Position numbers and translations under genes: made by a program. From the NCBI RefSeq assembly GCF_000006405.1, contig NW_003208985.1, forward strand, positions 196,778 through 236,749: a stretch of 39,972 bases of DNA, in the 5' to 3' direction. Each line of letters starts with the position of its first letter. Position 1 is the first letter of the stretch. This stretch comes from Perkinsus marinus ATCC 50983. Lineage: Eukaryota > Perkinsozoa > Perkinsida > Perkinsidae. The notes under the pieces were generated by a model. It was not told the origin of the DNA. It saw only the letters and a list, made by a program, of their open reading frames with translations, and did not search any database. Of this stretch, positions 28,486-39,728 are shown one piece after another.

Positions 28486-30163
28486 ATGCTGTGAATCACG
28501 ACTCGTGGAAGATGGATGACCATGATTGTTTCAAATCTTTTTTCTCTCGATATGTCTTGAGTGAGCACAGCAGTCTAACTTGGACCATTGATGTTAACTT
28601 GAACGTCCCAAGTTGACTCGGCGCGTTCACATGCCTGTATCGCGGTTTCACAGAGACGAATCGATGCGTTTGACGACAGTATCGTCTAATACCAATGGTC
28701 ATCAAGTGATCGTTAATTGTATCCATGATATTATAATATGTCTGAACACATGATGTTGGTGCGACACGTCCTATCTCGAGCCGTAAAACCTCATAAGGGC
28801 CATGATTCCCAAATCAATTAAAGTAACACCCTACCGATACAGCTGCTGGAAGGTGTCCTGGTGCGCCGTGCGTCACTGGGATGAGGAGAAGGCATCTTTT
28901 CAAGTCGAGTTCAATGCGGCGGGTGACTTCATATTCGCTTCCTTCGATCACCGTCCCGACATCGAGTTCGACGATGTTAGGATTATAGCGTTGCTATCAC
29001 GATGGAGCCAGAAACGATTAACTCTAACCTAGTGTTGAGCTAGTGTAATCGATACTCTGGGTGAGATGACCCCCGATACCCCAGGTTCCCCGAGTGCGAG
29101 CAGCCTTCGCAACTCGTCGGAATTGGAGACTTTGAAGTAGGCCTTCGAAGTCTAACATCTGCAGAGAGAAACTCATCCACCGGTGATGGTGAGGAGGCTG
29201 GGGTAAGAGCTACAGATCTTGTATCCCCAACAATAGCTTCGTTTGGATAAGCTCCGAGTATCCAGCCCAAATACCCCAACTCCTCACTCAACTAAATAAC
29301 GAAAGTTATCGTCACCATTATCATGAGGGCAAGTGGTAAACAACTAAGTTGCAACTGTTCGAGCATGTTGCGAGCTTAGTTGGGGGGACACTACAGGGAA
29401 GGAGACTTTGAGACAGAACCAAGTGCCAGGCTTGCCCTAGAGGTGAGCAGGTTGGTATACTCGTCCGCCGATCCATCTGTTCCTTCTTCAAGCGTCTGGG
29501 TATGCTAACACACAAAGTGGGTCTTCCGACACCAAGGTGGTTTTTGTCTAGCTACTAAAAGCCAAAAACAATGAACTTCAGTGACTAAAGGAGCCCGACG
29601 GCCGCCACTTCGCAGCCACAGGGCGGAAAGAAAGCACAGCCCGCGCACAGTCGCCAAGGTATCCTGAGGAAGTCAGACTCTTGCGGCTGGGCGGCAAGCT
29701 GTTAGAGATGCTATATTTCGTTGATCTACCTAAGTTCTTGTCTCAGATCACTTGTTAGCAAGGAAAACTTCTTCCAACTCAAGTTGATACCGTAAAATTT
29801 CAACATCGCCGCAGTTTCCCATCCAGAGCTAGATCTTTCAATACGCACACTCCCAGAACGCTCCCCAACTTCAACGTAGCGGAGTACGTTCAATTTTCCA
29901 CCTGCATTTCTACAGCCCCTAAGGAATAACTTGACTACGCAATCCAACAATGGCTCTCTTGAAAAGTAACAACATCCTATTAAAACAACATATAGACAAC
30001 AACATCGATGATGATGTAACCGATGGAAATCCTAGCGAAGGTCATCGAGAAGTGCCATCACCTATTTAAAATCATCATAGAACACTAACGTTATCAGGAA
30101 CAGTAGTATATGGCGCCCGCCAGTTATAGTAGTAAACAGAAGACACGATAACAATATGATATG
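28486..30163. other. Intergenic, no recognised gene
   Basis: No segment with recognisable protein similarity was found. A GC-rich patch lies at about 29590-29710. An imperfect long-stem inverted repeat (caactaag with cttagttg) lies near 29340-29382. A minus-strand frame at 29040-29291 is Ser/Pro-rich and could be an exon, but has no support. Confidence 0.35.
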
Positions 30164-31788
30164 CTAACCAAAGTTTTTGATGGCACCATACGAACCCACC
30201 GCAATCATCGGCACACACCACGTTAACACGACCAAAATAAACACAGTCTCTGCCTTGTGAGCTTTAACATAGGCCCTCAACGAACCTGAAAACAACAAAT
30301 AATAGTCCACATTTGTATTCATCTGCACCACTGAACTAACACCAGTCGCAAACTATTTCCTTATTTAAATGCCCCCGGTCACCTAAAACGATTTGTTGGA
30401 TTCTCATGTAATATATACACGGCATCATAGCAACCATGAAGACCATCGTAAAGGAACCAAGTATGTCCAGCAGACTAGATATGTTAGGAACAGAGACTGC
30501 TATTATAGTGGTGAATAGAATACATGCCAGACGGGCAAGGAACCTCTTTATGCCCGCCCGACGCGAGTTGTCATCTACATCAATGTTAAGAACGTACTCC
30601 AGAGAGGAGGCAATCGGAAGCAAAAGTACCTGAATCGGACCTGTTATGTATCTTGCAAGTTTAACCTCATGATACTCACCACATAATGCGGCACACTGGA
30701 CATAACGATTGCAATGAGAGTAATATAAGCCCACGCCCCCGACACGGGCTCGTTGGGAGGAACGATCGAATCCATAATAGGATGATCTCTCAGGGAACGA
30801 CCATATCCAAAGTAACCACACACACCAATACCAAAATACACAGTAAATATTATACCATAGGCCCATCTGGAAACTGCGACGAAATGAGTCGGCTTGGCCA
30901 TATCTCGAACCAACGTTGCAACGGAATTGGTAACGTTAAATGAGAGAATACACACACCGAAATTCGTTGCGATTTCAATGAAATCCGGTACGAAAATATC
31001 ATACACGATCGGCTCTTTCGAGGTTATCTAAAATAACCATCATAAAGCACTCGAGTCATACCACAACTTACCCCAACCAGAAGGCCATTGGCGCTGACTA
31101 CGGTGAATAAGGTGAGGATCGAAACCATACCAACAGCAGCGACATATGATACTTCATGCATCGTTCGTAGGAAGGTAAAAGGGATGAAAAATACAGCCCA
31201 AATAATGATCCAAATACGTTGGGAAACGGATGGTATCAACTTGGTGGTATTCTCGCCCAACAGAACCAACAACGATGCGCAAATACCCGACATAGTCACA
31301 TGGACGATAGCAGCAGTCAATGCACGACCTACACTACTATACAACTCGACACAACTAGAACAACTAGCTTACCCCACTTGCCGTAACAAGCTCGACCGAG
31401 GTCCTCATATGTGTATACATGTCCACGACCCTTCGGCGTGAGAGCAATACCCATATACAACTTGGATACCGCAAAACCAGCAAATAGGACACCGAGGGTG
31501 AGGACGAAGGCACCACCAAGCCAACCACAGGAGGCGAATACAGTGGGAAGCATAACAACACCCATACCTGAGAAACGTGATGAAAATTGTCGGGATGTAA
31601 GAGGACTTACCAATTGCAGATAATACTATGCTGAAAACCCCACGGATGTCGGTGCATTTGCCATGGTGACACTGGGGATCAACGTCACCGCCTTTGACGG
31701 TCTCGTCGAATCCCTTGACCTCAACCTCAGGCACACGATGAACACGTTGCAATTCAACATCACCGCCCTTTGGATCGACAATGGTCAT
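30164..31788 (-). CDS. AAAP-family amino acid transporter
   Basis: Six exons (31788-31611, 31567-31373, 31328-31072, 31027-30680, 30629-30383, 30285-30164) join to 1347 nt, 448 residues. A hydrophilic N-terminus of about 50 residues is followed by the family start of TM1 (SAIGMGVVMLPTVFASCGWLGG) and about ten more hydrophobic segments, among them VSYVAAVGMVSILTLFTVV and WAYGIIFTVYFGIGVCGYFGYG. The GMGVLxLP-type unwound TM1 binds the substrate in amino acid/auxin permeases (SLC32/36/38 kin). Members move neutral or cationic amino acids across plasma or vacuolar membranes by proton or sodium coupling; the substrate cannot be told here. Introns are 43-50 nt except the last (97 nt). The frame closes exactly over all joins. 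Confidence 0.9.
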
Positions 31789-32200
31789 AACTCGAAGATA
31801 AAGATTAAAGCTGACAAAAACAATATTAGTTCTTAGTGGCGCACATAAGAAAAAACACGATTCATAATCACTACAAGAACCGTCTAGTATTATAGAGCTT
31901 GATATGACTAATCCTTCGCTAGAGGATATTCACCCGAGAAAGACACAATGGAGCTAGGTGAAGATACTTTGCTATCGACATCATCGATACGGCTCAGTAG
32001 CGTTGAGAAATTTTAAGGCTAAGCAAGATTGCAAGATTTGGATACTTCGTAAACGGTCGTATCATGCACTGTGCTATGCAGAGCACCTTACTGGTGCCGG
32101 TTCATAATTCTACAACAGATAAATTTGACTCTAGAAGTAACTCTGCGAAGTTTCACAACCATTAGTAGTAATTTACTGAATATTGCTATCATCTGACTAC
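31789..32200. other. Upstream region between divergent genes
   Basis: No coding exon is recognised. It should hold the promoter of the transporter and possibly that of the plus-strand gene beginning near 32200. Confidence 0.35.
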
Positions 32201-33460
32201 TACAAGTCTTTGCATGTCCGAAACCGCTCTGGAAGGGGCTCCGTCTACCCCCTCTACGACTACCAATCGGGTGAGGAGGAGGATCCTCGATATCGAGATT
32301 CGTATAGCCGCGGAGACTCGTGAGCTACTACGATGCCATTCACCACCCCCTGAGAACAACACCGATCATCATCACGTGCATTCAGCAGAGAGGTACCGTC
32401 CAGTACAAAAGGTCTCCTCCGCGGTCTCTGATAAACAATCGTCAATCGCTTGTCGTACCACTCGATAGTACTGTTGTTGTCGTTGTATGCCCGCGAAAAG
32501 CTTTCATGATGATGATGAGGGAACAAATCGTAGATGATTCAATCGATCAACCGATGCATCGCTCCGTCGCCCCAGGTGTGGTTAGAGAAAGAAGTGAACG
32601 CTAGCTGTCAGTGTGGAAAAATATTCGCATGCTCACCAACATGTGTTGGTGCCGATATGAAAACTCTGAGGAAATTTCGGCAAATTCTTGTTGGTTTTTG
32701 AGCATTTCTAACCGAAATCATGTGCAAACTTCTATGGTAGGCGAGGAAACTAATGAGTTCAGCTGAGCATATATCACAACACTGCTAGCTGTAGTTAGCA
32801 GTTATTAGTCATGATTTATGGTGGACATTGCTCAAGTGTTTGATCTGTTACGCTCAATTCTATTACAGAACCTAATTTTGGATACCAATAGACTCAAACC
32901 ACACGTTGAATTTATATACTACCAACTCGTTCATGCTCAAGACAGTTCTACACAGTTACCCTCCACAGAGGAGTCCTAATAACGCTGAAGAGGTTTGCTC
33001 CGAGCCGTGTGTGGAAGGAAATGATTCTTCAAAAACAGTCGCGTTAGCTGGAGACTCTGATGTATTGGAAGTGAAATCGCTATCCCAGTCAGAGTCGCGC
33101 ACGAGACGTACAATGGACACTCTAGTCGAACGAACTTATGTAGGAATATGAACCGGATGATGCATACAACAGACAGACAGACTCGTATAGATATCCGAAG
33201 AAATTCGTGGACGCGAGAGCTGTCACCGGACGCCGCTCCCTGAGAGGTGATCGGAATTCGCGAAACACACAAGTCTTTCATGAAGTTGGCTTTCGTCAGA
33301 AAACAAAGAAGAGGAAATCAGTCGTTCAGGAGATCTATTGGAGATCGCAGTCGTGAAGAAGTTGAGATTCGTCGAGCCAAGGTGAGCCTCGTGGAAACGG
33401 CGAAAGACAGTTTAAACAGCTCACGGGATGTGTCTATAGCATTCGAGGAAAGTTGATCTT
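32200..33460 (+). CDS. Possible spliced gene, Arg/Ser/Glu-rich, unresolved
   Basis: Several frames look protein-like. An exon near 32235-32312 reads VYPLYDYQSGEEEDPRYRD and ends at a donor-like gtgagct. A segment near 32960-33140 reads PNNAEEVCSEPCVEGNDSS. Another near 33330-33410 reads GDRSREEVEIRRAK. They could be exons of one Arg/Glu-rich protein with MITE copy D in an intron between them, but the joins could not be made consistent and no family is recognised. Treat the limits as approximate. Confidence 0.25.
32609..32784 (-). mobile_element. hAT-type MITE, copy D, perfect 8-bp duplication
   Basis: This 176-bp copy is flanked by a perfect CTAGCTGT direct repeat (32601-32608 and 32785-32792) and starts CAGTGTGGAAAAATATTCGC. 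The 8-bp duplication together with CAG-type ends identifies the hAT superfamily. No transposase is encoded, so it moves, if at all, with enzyme from elsewhere. Confidence 0.88.
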
Positions 33461-35097
33461 CAGTTACATACTGATCGGTTACGGAAACTCAGCGAGGAGG
33501 TTTCGGAGTGCACTTTTACTCCGAAAGTGAGCAATCACCAGGGGGATAATTGGACCGAATACGTTGTGTTCGTTACATGATAGAGAAACTAATGGAATCA
33601 AGAATTGACTTATACGATCATTGGATAGATTCGAACCGGGAATCTATGGCGTGATAAACCGCGGTTGTTACCAGCTGAGCTACAGAGGATTATACATTAT
33701 CTTCTGACTCTACCGCGACAGTCGTTCGAGGGCACTTCTGCCTCAGACATTGTCTCGCACGGATAAGGCATCCCAGGAGAGCAGCCCCATACCACGTTGG
33801 GATTTGCTTTACGACGATGCTGAGCGACGAGCGATGGAACGCTGCTTGCGAAACTCGTGAGCCAGCAACCTTACGCGGGGAAAGAAATATCTTCTCCCAG
33901 CTTATCGGAGGAACAAACCAGCGCACACAAGAGATCACAAGTGACCTCGAACCAAAACTACGTAAGATGCTGAACTTTCGATTCTTGTCCTCATTGTGGC
34001 CTCCCTCAGAGTCGTTCAAGAGTATGGGATGAGAATAGTGTCTTCGGCCGACTCTACGAGGATGCACAGAGCCGACTACATGCGAGGGTGGATCGTCCTT
34101 CTACTATCATTCCACAGTCCTTTCATGATTCCAAGAGACGCTCTTTCACTGAGCACATGGCAGACTCAATCATGCGTTCATAACCACAGCTTACGCCGTG
34201 TCTAGTATGTGTTGCGTGATTCGAGTGGCAACGACTCAGAGCAGTAGTGGCGTTTCTCGTGATAGAAATTCTAATACGTCCCGAGTTCTAAGGGTGGTGA
34301 TATTCCTGCTGATTCTGGTAAATCATGTGCATACTTGTAACACAACACAGCTCAAGTGAATGACACAACGAATAGGATGAATACTCTAAATGTCGCCACA
34401 TCTGGAGAAGCATGGGAAAGATGCTTAAGAGTTCAAGTGACGAGCGACTCATCCGAAATCGAGTTGTGTCGAGCCTACAAGATAATGAAGGGATCCCTAG
34501 TCGACTTCGACGAGATGGTCTGAGACTTACTCTGTCAGTCGTTAGCGTTGCTCCGCTTCTTTAATTTTTTTTTCCAACCCACCCACTGCCGCCCGTAGGC
34601 AGCTATCATTGAACTACTCGGTTAGATCTCTCTTCTTTCCGTATATCGTTCGTTGCTATTCTTGAGATCTATAGGTTACACATCGTAGCTCAATGATTCG
34701 GTTTTGCAGCCAAGGGTGGGTGGGTCGAGTTCTCGACTCAAGGGCGGGGAAGTCTAAGTGGTGGACTGGAGAGTCGCAACTAACTTGAAGTGAACCAGCA
34801 TGAATTATATTCGTACTATTGAAAATCCTCCCTAGAATCGTCTTCGGCTGAGATTCCCCGTATCGAATTCGCACAAGGTTTCAATACGTCCGTCAACACT
34901 ACTGATCAACACAGCAACGAAGATTCTCAGAGAAACTCCGCTAGAAAAAACATAATCTTTCTATCAATAAAAACTTAATAATCAGATGCCATATCTGCGA
35001 GCCACATGTGATCAGCCGAGGGAGCCATAGCAGATCTCGTTGAAGGCGGGTCCGCTCGCCAAAACCTGAGGCCAAATTCCAATGGACACACACCTGT
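33461..35097. other. Intergenic, no recognised gene apart from a tRNA-like sequence
   Basis: A short fragment near 34321 (aaatcatgtgcatacttgtaacacaacac) resembles one end of the MITE family. A T-run with a pyrimidine tract lies near 34562. Nothing else is supported. Confidence 0.35.
33623..33690 (-). tRNA. tRNA-like sequence, degenerate
   Basis: The minus strand carries a good A box (tagctcagctggtaa) and a B box (ggttcgaatc) at tRNA spacing, but the D and T stems do not pair properly. It is likely a tRNA pseudogene or tRNA-derived repeat; the anticodon is uncertain. Confidence 0.4.
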
Positions 35098-36678
35098 TCA
35101 TTCATCGTCCACCTGGCCAGTAGAATCCGTGAGCTCAGCGACGCCGAATGCCTCGGACATTTCCGAAAGCATATTGCTTCCTTTTAGAGTCCATTCGTGA
35201 ACGACGCTGGCATTCACAGTAAGTTTCTTCATCCTGCAAGCAGCGAGAGACGGTACGTCGTTAATCTTTTCACGAGGCAATTCACGTGAGCATAACAGTT
35301 GCTTACTTGCCCTCACACAACGAACAAGCCATCCTCTGTTGATGGAAAGTGAATTCCCCAGGGATGGAATCGACTTTGCCGCTATCTAAATTGAGCAGTT
35401 TCCAGTAGTTGTATCTGAACAGTCCAAAACTAGGTGAAACTGCTCGAGTGGTATCACACATGCTTCCGAAGCAACAGGCCGTGGGTTCGAATCCCACAAT
35501 ATCCATACTTGTTTTTTCCGAAAGTGGCATCAGCCGTCCATAAGACTCCCTCCACTTTTCCTGTAGACTCATCTTTCAGCATCGTATGGATAAATCGATA
35601 CCCCCATACCGGGCCATAACTAGGACCATAATAACGCTTAGAGTAACTAAGGAAAAATCATCAATCGCCGTAGAGTAGCCAACCAATATCATCGCTACAG
35701 CACATGGCAAACCATACAGACACTCCGACTCACCCGTGCATCAAAATGTGTTCATCGTTGATAACAACATCGCCCCTGAGGAATGGCCGATGGATAACCT
35801 TCTCTTCCTGGCCTGTGACCTCCCAGGGGTAGTGTAGACCCTCAGTGGCGAAATGCCTGATATAACACACTCCTCATCTTAGCTTCAAAAACTAACGAAT
35901 AATATATAATAGATGCCGCCGCCCTACTATACTTGATAGATATCTTATTGATGGAAAACTGCCAACGACTGTCATATACAATTAAATACAATTTGACCCA
36001 TGCTATGTTATTTTGTTAGGAGAGTGTATATACGAAAATTTCAGCTCCATCTGATCTCTAGGTGTAAAGTGACATGAGCCGGACCATTGCGCGCGTGTAT
36101 ACAATATAGTGTACACATATACAATATACAGTATATACCTTTAGACTAGTAATATACACGATGAACTCCACGACGTTTTCTCACATGTGTATCATCTCAG
36201 TGTTGCCCTCATGTTGCAGCAATAACTCCCCGACACCTCTAGGATCATCAACATCATCATGGAGCACCAAGCTTCCGATCAAACCCAACTCGGTTCTTAT
36301 CTACTCCAAGACAGTAGCCACCAGCAAGAAGGGTGGTCAGCCCACCTGGCCTTCAGACACTTCTTGAAGGGCGCTCAAGCTCCTACTCTGATAGTCAACC
36401 ACAACCACCGATTCGCCTTCATCAGTGACATACCTACAACAAAAAATGAACAAAATAACGCATCGCTCCGCTGCAGCTCACCAAAGCCAGATTCGTAGAG
36501 GGAGCGATTTAGCCGACCACATCCTAAAACTGAGATATTTAACTTTCGACTTCTCGTCGGCCGCGAAAAAATGGAATTGCCAATTGTCATGTTCAGCCAG
36601 GGGGAAAACCTTCGATTTCGTGCACCCGTTGGCCTCAATGATTGACAATGGAACCTGTAGAGATGCTATGAATGTCAT
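35098..36678 (-). CDS. Conserved-looking 292-residue protein of unknown function
   Basis: Seven exons (36678-36482, 36433-36346, 36300-36185, 35856-35734, 35619-35509, 35414-35307, 35233-35098) join in phase to 879 nt including a TGA stop. The product has no signal peptide or membrane helix. It alternates hydrophobic and polar residues like a beta-barrel (KVKYLSFRMWSAKSLPL, VVVVDYQSRSLSA) and has Trp/Tyr-rich turns (EGLHYPWEVTG, YGPVWGYRFIHTML, KYNYWKLL). The C-terminus is acidic (DSTGQVDDE). A lipocalin-like or AttH/CrtC-type barrel would suit this look, but that is only an impression and no family is named. Two introns are unusual: one of 328 nt with AT-rich repeats (35857-36184) and one nearly filled by a tRNA-like sequence (35415-35508). 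Confidence 0.7.
35433..35505 (+). tRNA. tRNA-like sequence filling an intron (anticodon CCG if real)
   Basis: The T arm is perfect (gtggg, ttcgaat, cccac) and the loop ttccgaa would give anticodon CCG (Arg). The anticodon stem is partly paired and the acceptor stem poor. It occupies most of the 94-nt intron (35415-35508) of the unknown gene at 35098-36678, antisense to it. Confidence 0.45.
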
Positions 36679-37305
36679 CCTAGAAAATCCGCCCTAGCAA
36701 GAATCTTAGCTGCTAATCAATGCGAGTCATTCTGGAGTTCTGAATCACATAATAGCATAAGGCGCTGCACTAATATATAGCCGAAACTAGCGGAGCGAAA
36801 AAATTATTCGCTCATTTCGCACGCTCCTCTGGCGTGCGCCCCATCTCGTCTCTACTTGGAACGAAGATATTCGTCCGCACAAGTTCATTCTCATGTTAAT
36901 CGAACAATGCCCAACTGGTCGCCAGTTTGATTTCCATCCAACGGCCGCCCTTGCCCTATGCCGACCCACGATGCAGCAAATACCAACAACAGTGAACACC
37001 TCTGAGCGCAACTAACCTCGAGTATTCTCTCCTCTGCCAGAGCAGCTCGACCCTTTATCAAATTCCTCTCCATAACTGTTGGCTTCCTCATAGTGATACT
37101 CACACCTGCGTACATACCACAACTCTCTCAACTTGCCTCTATTATTATAATTATCATCATGAACATCATCATCACCTACCGCCAAGACGACCTCCTCTGA
37201 ACAGCTCCGCCACTGCAGCGTAGAACTTAGAACGATTGCAATAATGCTCTTCTCCAATACTAGATATCTGTCGCTCCTTACTCGCCTCATAACTAAAATG
37301 TCGCT

Positions 37306-37366
37306 ACCAGGAATCGAACCCGCGACCTCCTCCTACTCGTCCGATCTCTGCTGCGACCACGGCCGC
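37306..37366 (-). tRNA. tRNA-like 3' half, degenerate
   Basis: The minus strand carries ggtcgcgggttcgattcctggtagcgaca-type B-box and acceptor sequence, and gtcgc upstream can pair with gcgac, but the whole is only about 60 nt. It is probably a truncated tRNA-derived sequence. Confidence 0.35.
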
Positions 37367-37529
37367 CAGATGCTGGTCAAATCCCTGAACTCGATGTCCA
37401 CAAAACCTGCCTCCAACAGGTCTCTCCTGTAACTAGCATGATGACCAGATCAGCAGAACATGCTCTGCTCGCTTGTGTTGCAAATATGTTTGCTCTCTTC
37501 AGCTGATGAGCTCATAGGAGTTCATATAC

Positions 37530-37627
37530 GTATTGGGAAAATATACACGATAAATGTACAGAAACCAACAAAGATTCTCCTAATTTCCTTGGAGTGGTTG
37601 ACCATGTGCAAACTTCACCACACTTAA
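37530..37627 (+). mobile_element. hAT-type MITE, short copy F, near the methyltransferase
   Basis: A roughly 100-bp stretch carries gggaaaatatacac at one end, cattgggaaaat-type and ccatgtgcaaactt family sequence at the other, plus the inner block gaaaccaacaaagattct shared with copies C and D. It lies just 3' of the last recognised methyltransferase exon, probably in the next intron. The ends are approximate. Confidence 0.5.
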
Positions 37628-37644
37628 ACCACATACTATCTCAC

Positions 37645-38495
37645 CTTTCCACATCGGAGACTTTGTGAGCTCCAACCATGTCCCGAAGGAGTTGCCCTTC
37701 CTTCGTAGTGAAGGGCCCTTCCTTAGTGAGATGGACCATGTCTTCTATCAATACCTAAAACCTACGAGTCAACAACACTCTCGATAGATGGCTCACCGAT
37801 CCGCCAGGTTTCAGGGCCTCATACATGGCCTTCAAAACAGCTATACGATCAGGGATGTGGAGTATCACCAGCAGCGAGAACGCAGAGTCAAATCTGCGCG
37901 CATCGTTACACCACATGACCTTCTTACCAAAGGTCGCCGGTTCGAATCCTAGCGAACTCACTTTTCTCTATTTTCCGAAGCATACATATCTTTTGCAGCA
38001 TCACCACAAACAAGGTCGACCTTATTCGACAGGCCCACCGCCTCCGTAATTTCCTTCCCCACTTCAATTAACTCCTCCTGCACATCGTAGCCGACCACCG
38101 AGCATCCCGACTTATACGATATATATCTTCGAAAAAAATCTACATTTTCTAGCGGAGCGAAGCAGACTTCACCTGGCAGGACCGCCAACACCACAGCCAA
38201 CGTCAAGCACCTTCATACCAGGACCGAGGCCCAGAGTGGCAATAACCTCATCACATGCAGCTAGGCCACGATAGTGGTACCTTTAGCAGAATTTGACGGA
38301 AATGTGGTATTCAAACTACACCCATTCTCACTGGTCCAGATGACCCAAGCTCTCGAGATCCGAAACCATAAGCTGCCTTTCGCCATCGGCTTTGAACTCC
38401 CCCATCCAACTCCTCAGCGCCTTAACCCTCCACGAGTACATCACACTCGGCAGAGTAGTGTCACCACTCGGCGAGGTCGACAACGACAATGCCAT
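37645..38495 (-). CDS. Class I SAM-dependent methyltransferase (small-molecule type), partial model
   Basis: Exons on the minus strand are about 38495-38332, 38280-38174, about 38126-37962, 37893-37797 and 37754-37645. Read in order they give SDLESLGHLDQYHYRG, then motif I (KVLDVGCGVGGPARYIS), an acidic residue after strand 2 (CSVVGYDVQ), motif II (VDLVCGDA), a post-motif (FDSAFSLLVILHIPDR) and motif III (EALKPGGSVLIEDMV). The LDQYHYRG..A start and VGGPAR motif resemble sarcosine/dimethylglycine N-methyltransferases and, less closely, sterol and tocopherol methyltransferases; the substrate is open. The C-terminal exons were not resolved. One intron is coextensive with a tRNA-like sequence. 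The start is the first ATG in the frame; an upstream exon is possible. Confidence 0.8.
37894..37966 (+). tRNA. tRNA-like sequence coextensive with a 68-nt intron
   Basis: A perfect five-pair anticodon arm (accttcttaccaaaggt, anticodon TAC if real) and a B box (ggttcgaatcc) are present on the plus strand. D and acceptor stems are not convincing. The sequence spans the intron (37894-37961) of the methyltransferase gene, antisense to it. Confidence 0.4.
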
Positions 38496-38519
38496 GTTAT
38501 CAATACCACTCACTGCTAA

Positions 38520-39221
38520 TTCTCTTCAGCTTAGGAGAGACAATTCAGCCGACACCCTCACTGACGTTGCCCGTGGCCAACTTGGTAATTATATTCCTTA
38601 CTGTTACCACCACATGTGCATGCGTGCTACCAGCTCTCCTAAATCAACCCGGGATCCTCCACTTTAACTGAACATCTATACATATTCATTTAACTATCAA
38701 CAGAGTAAGTTCGACTAGCTGGTGTGGAGATGACCAAAGCCTTGCAAGGCTTCCCCCTCAAGTCTCGGTCACCGGTGCGAGATCAACTAGTGCGGCACCA
38801 GCGATTCCATAAAAAATCTGTAAACTACCAAGAACTTGCCATCAGAATGCTCGGGACTATTGAAGGACCTACTCGCCCACATGAACCACTCATGCTAGAG
38901 CTCACCCTAATCTCTAGCAAGACTCACTCTCAACTGTGACGCCGGCGTGTCACCACCATCGCTCATTGCTACTAACGTATTGCTACCGCGTCCTGTTCAT
39001 TTCGATACCTCGACGACCGTTCAAGCTGAGGCACTCAATAATCGATTACCACATCAATGCTTCTATCCCCCATCACCACGACAAACCCACGTGCCCTATC
39101 TGCTGCTACAAACCTCAATCAACTCCAGTGAGCAGCTACACCCACGTCCCTATACAGTGTAGTAGAATGTGCTCAATTACACGTATTAGTGACAATGAGA
39201 AAATTCTGTACACTTATATAA
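38520..39221. other. Intergenic, nothing recognised
   Basis: Short open frames only, none with support. It contains the upstream flank of the methyltransferase and the 3' flank of the minus-strand gene to the right. Confidence 0.35.
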
Positions 39222-39728
39222 TCAATGGAGAAACTCCCGAGCTCGCTGAGCAGAGCAAACACCCCCTACCCCCGGCATTGTCACAACACAAGCATCAGCA
39301 GCACTCGTCAATAGTCCATCGGAGACAAGTCGCTCTCCACCCAAGTAGCGCCATGCACGGCCGCTGCTGGGCTGCCACTACTAGGACTTCCAACCCTCCG
39401 TGCTTTCATAGCAGCCGTGCGCCGACGCGTTGATATCACCGGGCCTGACATAGAATGATCTCTCACAATGATAAAACCGTGCCGCTCACATTCGTCTCCC
39501 TCCCCTTCGCGAAACACTTTTGGTGGTGACCAATACACATCACATGAATTCAAAGGCATCCCACTTCCTCGCGCCACCTGATAAATTCTTCACCGTCACG
39601 CGCCACGAAATTATCTCCTCACCATCTGAAGTGCCTCGATAGTCGCCGTATCACAGCTGACCCTCCTCTCTAGCTTGGCTGGCGTCAAGACCGGCAGCCC
39701 GTCTCCTACCGACGCACGTGGGCGCAAC
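39222..39728 (-). CDS. 3' exons of an unrecognised gene, continuing to the right
   Basis: Three exons join in phase: 39728-39623 (GDGLPVLTPAKLERRVS, TATIEALQM), 39577-39440 (VARGSGMPLNSCDVYWSPP, ERHGFIIVRDHSM) and 39377-39222 (WRYLGGERLVSDGLL, ending in TGA). Introns are 45 and 62 nt. About 132 residues are seen; the 5' part lies upstream, partly beyond the window. No family is recognised. The match of phases at both joins and the typical first intron support a real gene. Confidence 0.5.

Larger units (their letters stand above)
36679..37644. other. Possible 3' exons of the methyltransferase, unresolved
   Basis: The methyltransferase lacks its C-terminal part in the exons found, and the minus strand here has protein-like stretches (for example MRKPTVMERNLIKGRAALAEE near 37020-37090), but no joins could be secured. 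MITE copy F and a tRNA-like fragment lie in this stretch. Confidence 0.3.

Noticed and set aside
29726-29950. Minus-strand frame of 74 codons
   Set aside because: No domain, signal or splice context supports it.
35303-35572. Minus-strand frame with VGFEPTACCF
   Set aside because: Part is real exon (STGKVEGVLWTADATFGKN is in another frame) and part is the complement of a tRNA-like intron; the frame as a whole is not a gene.
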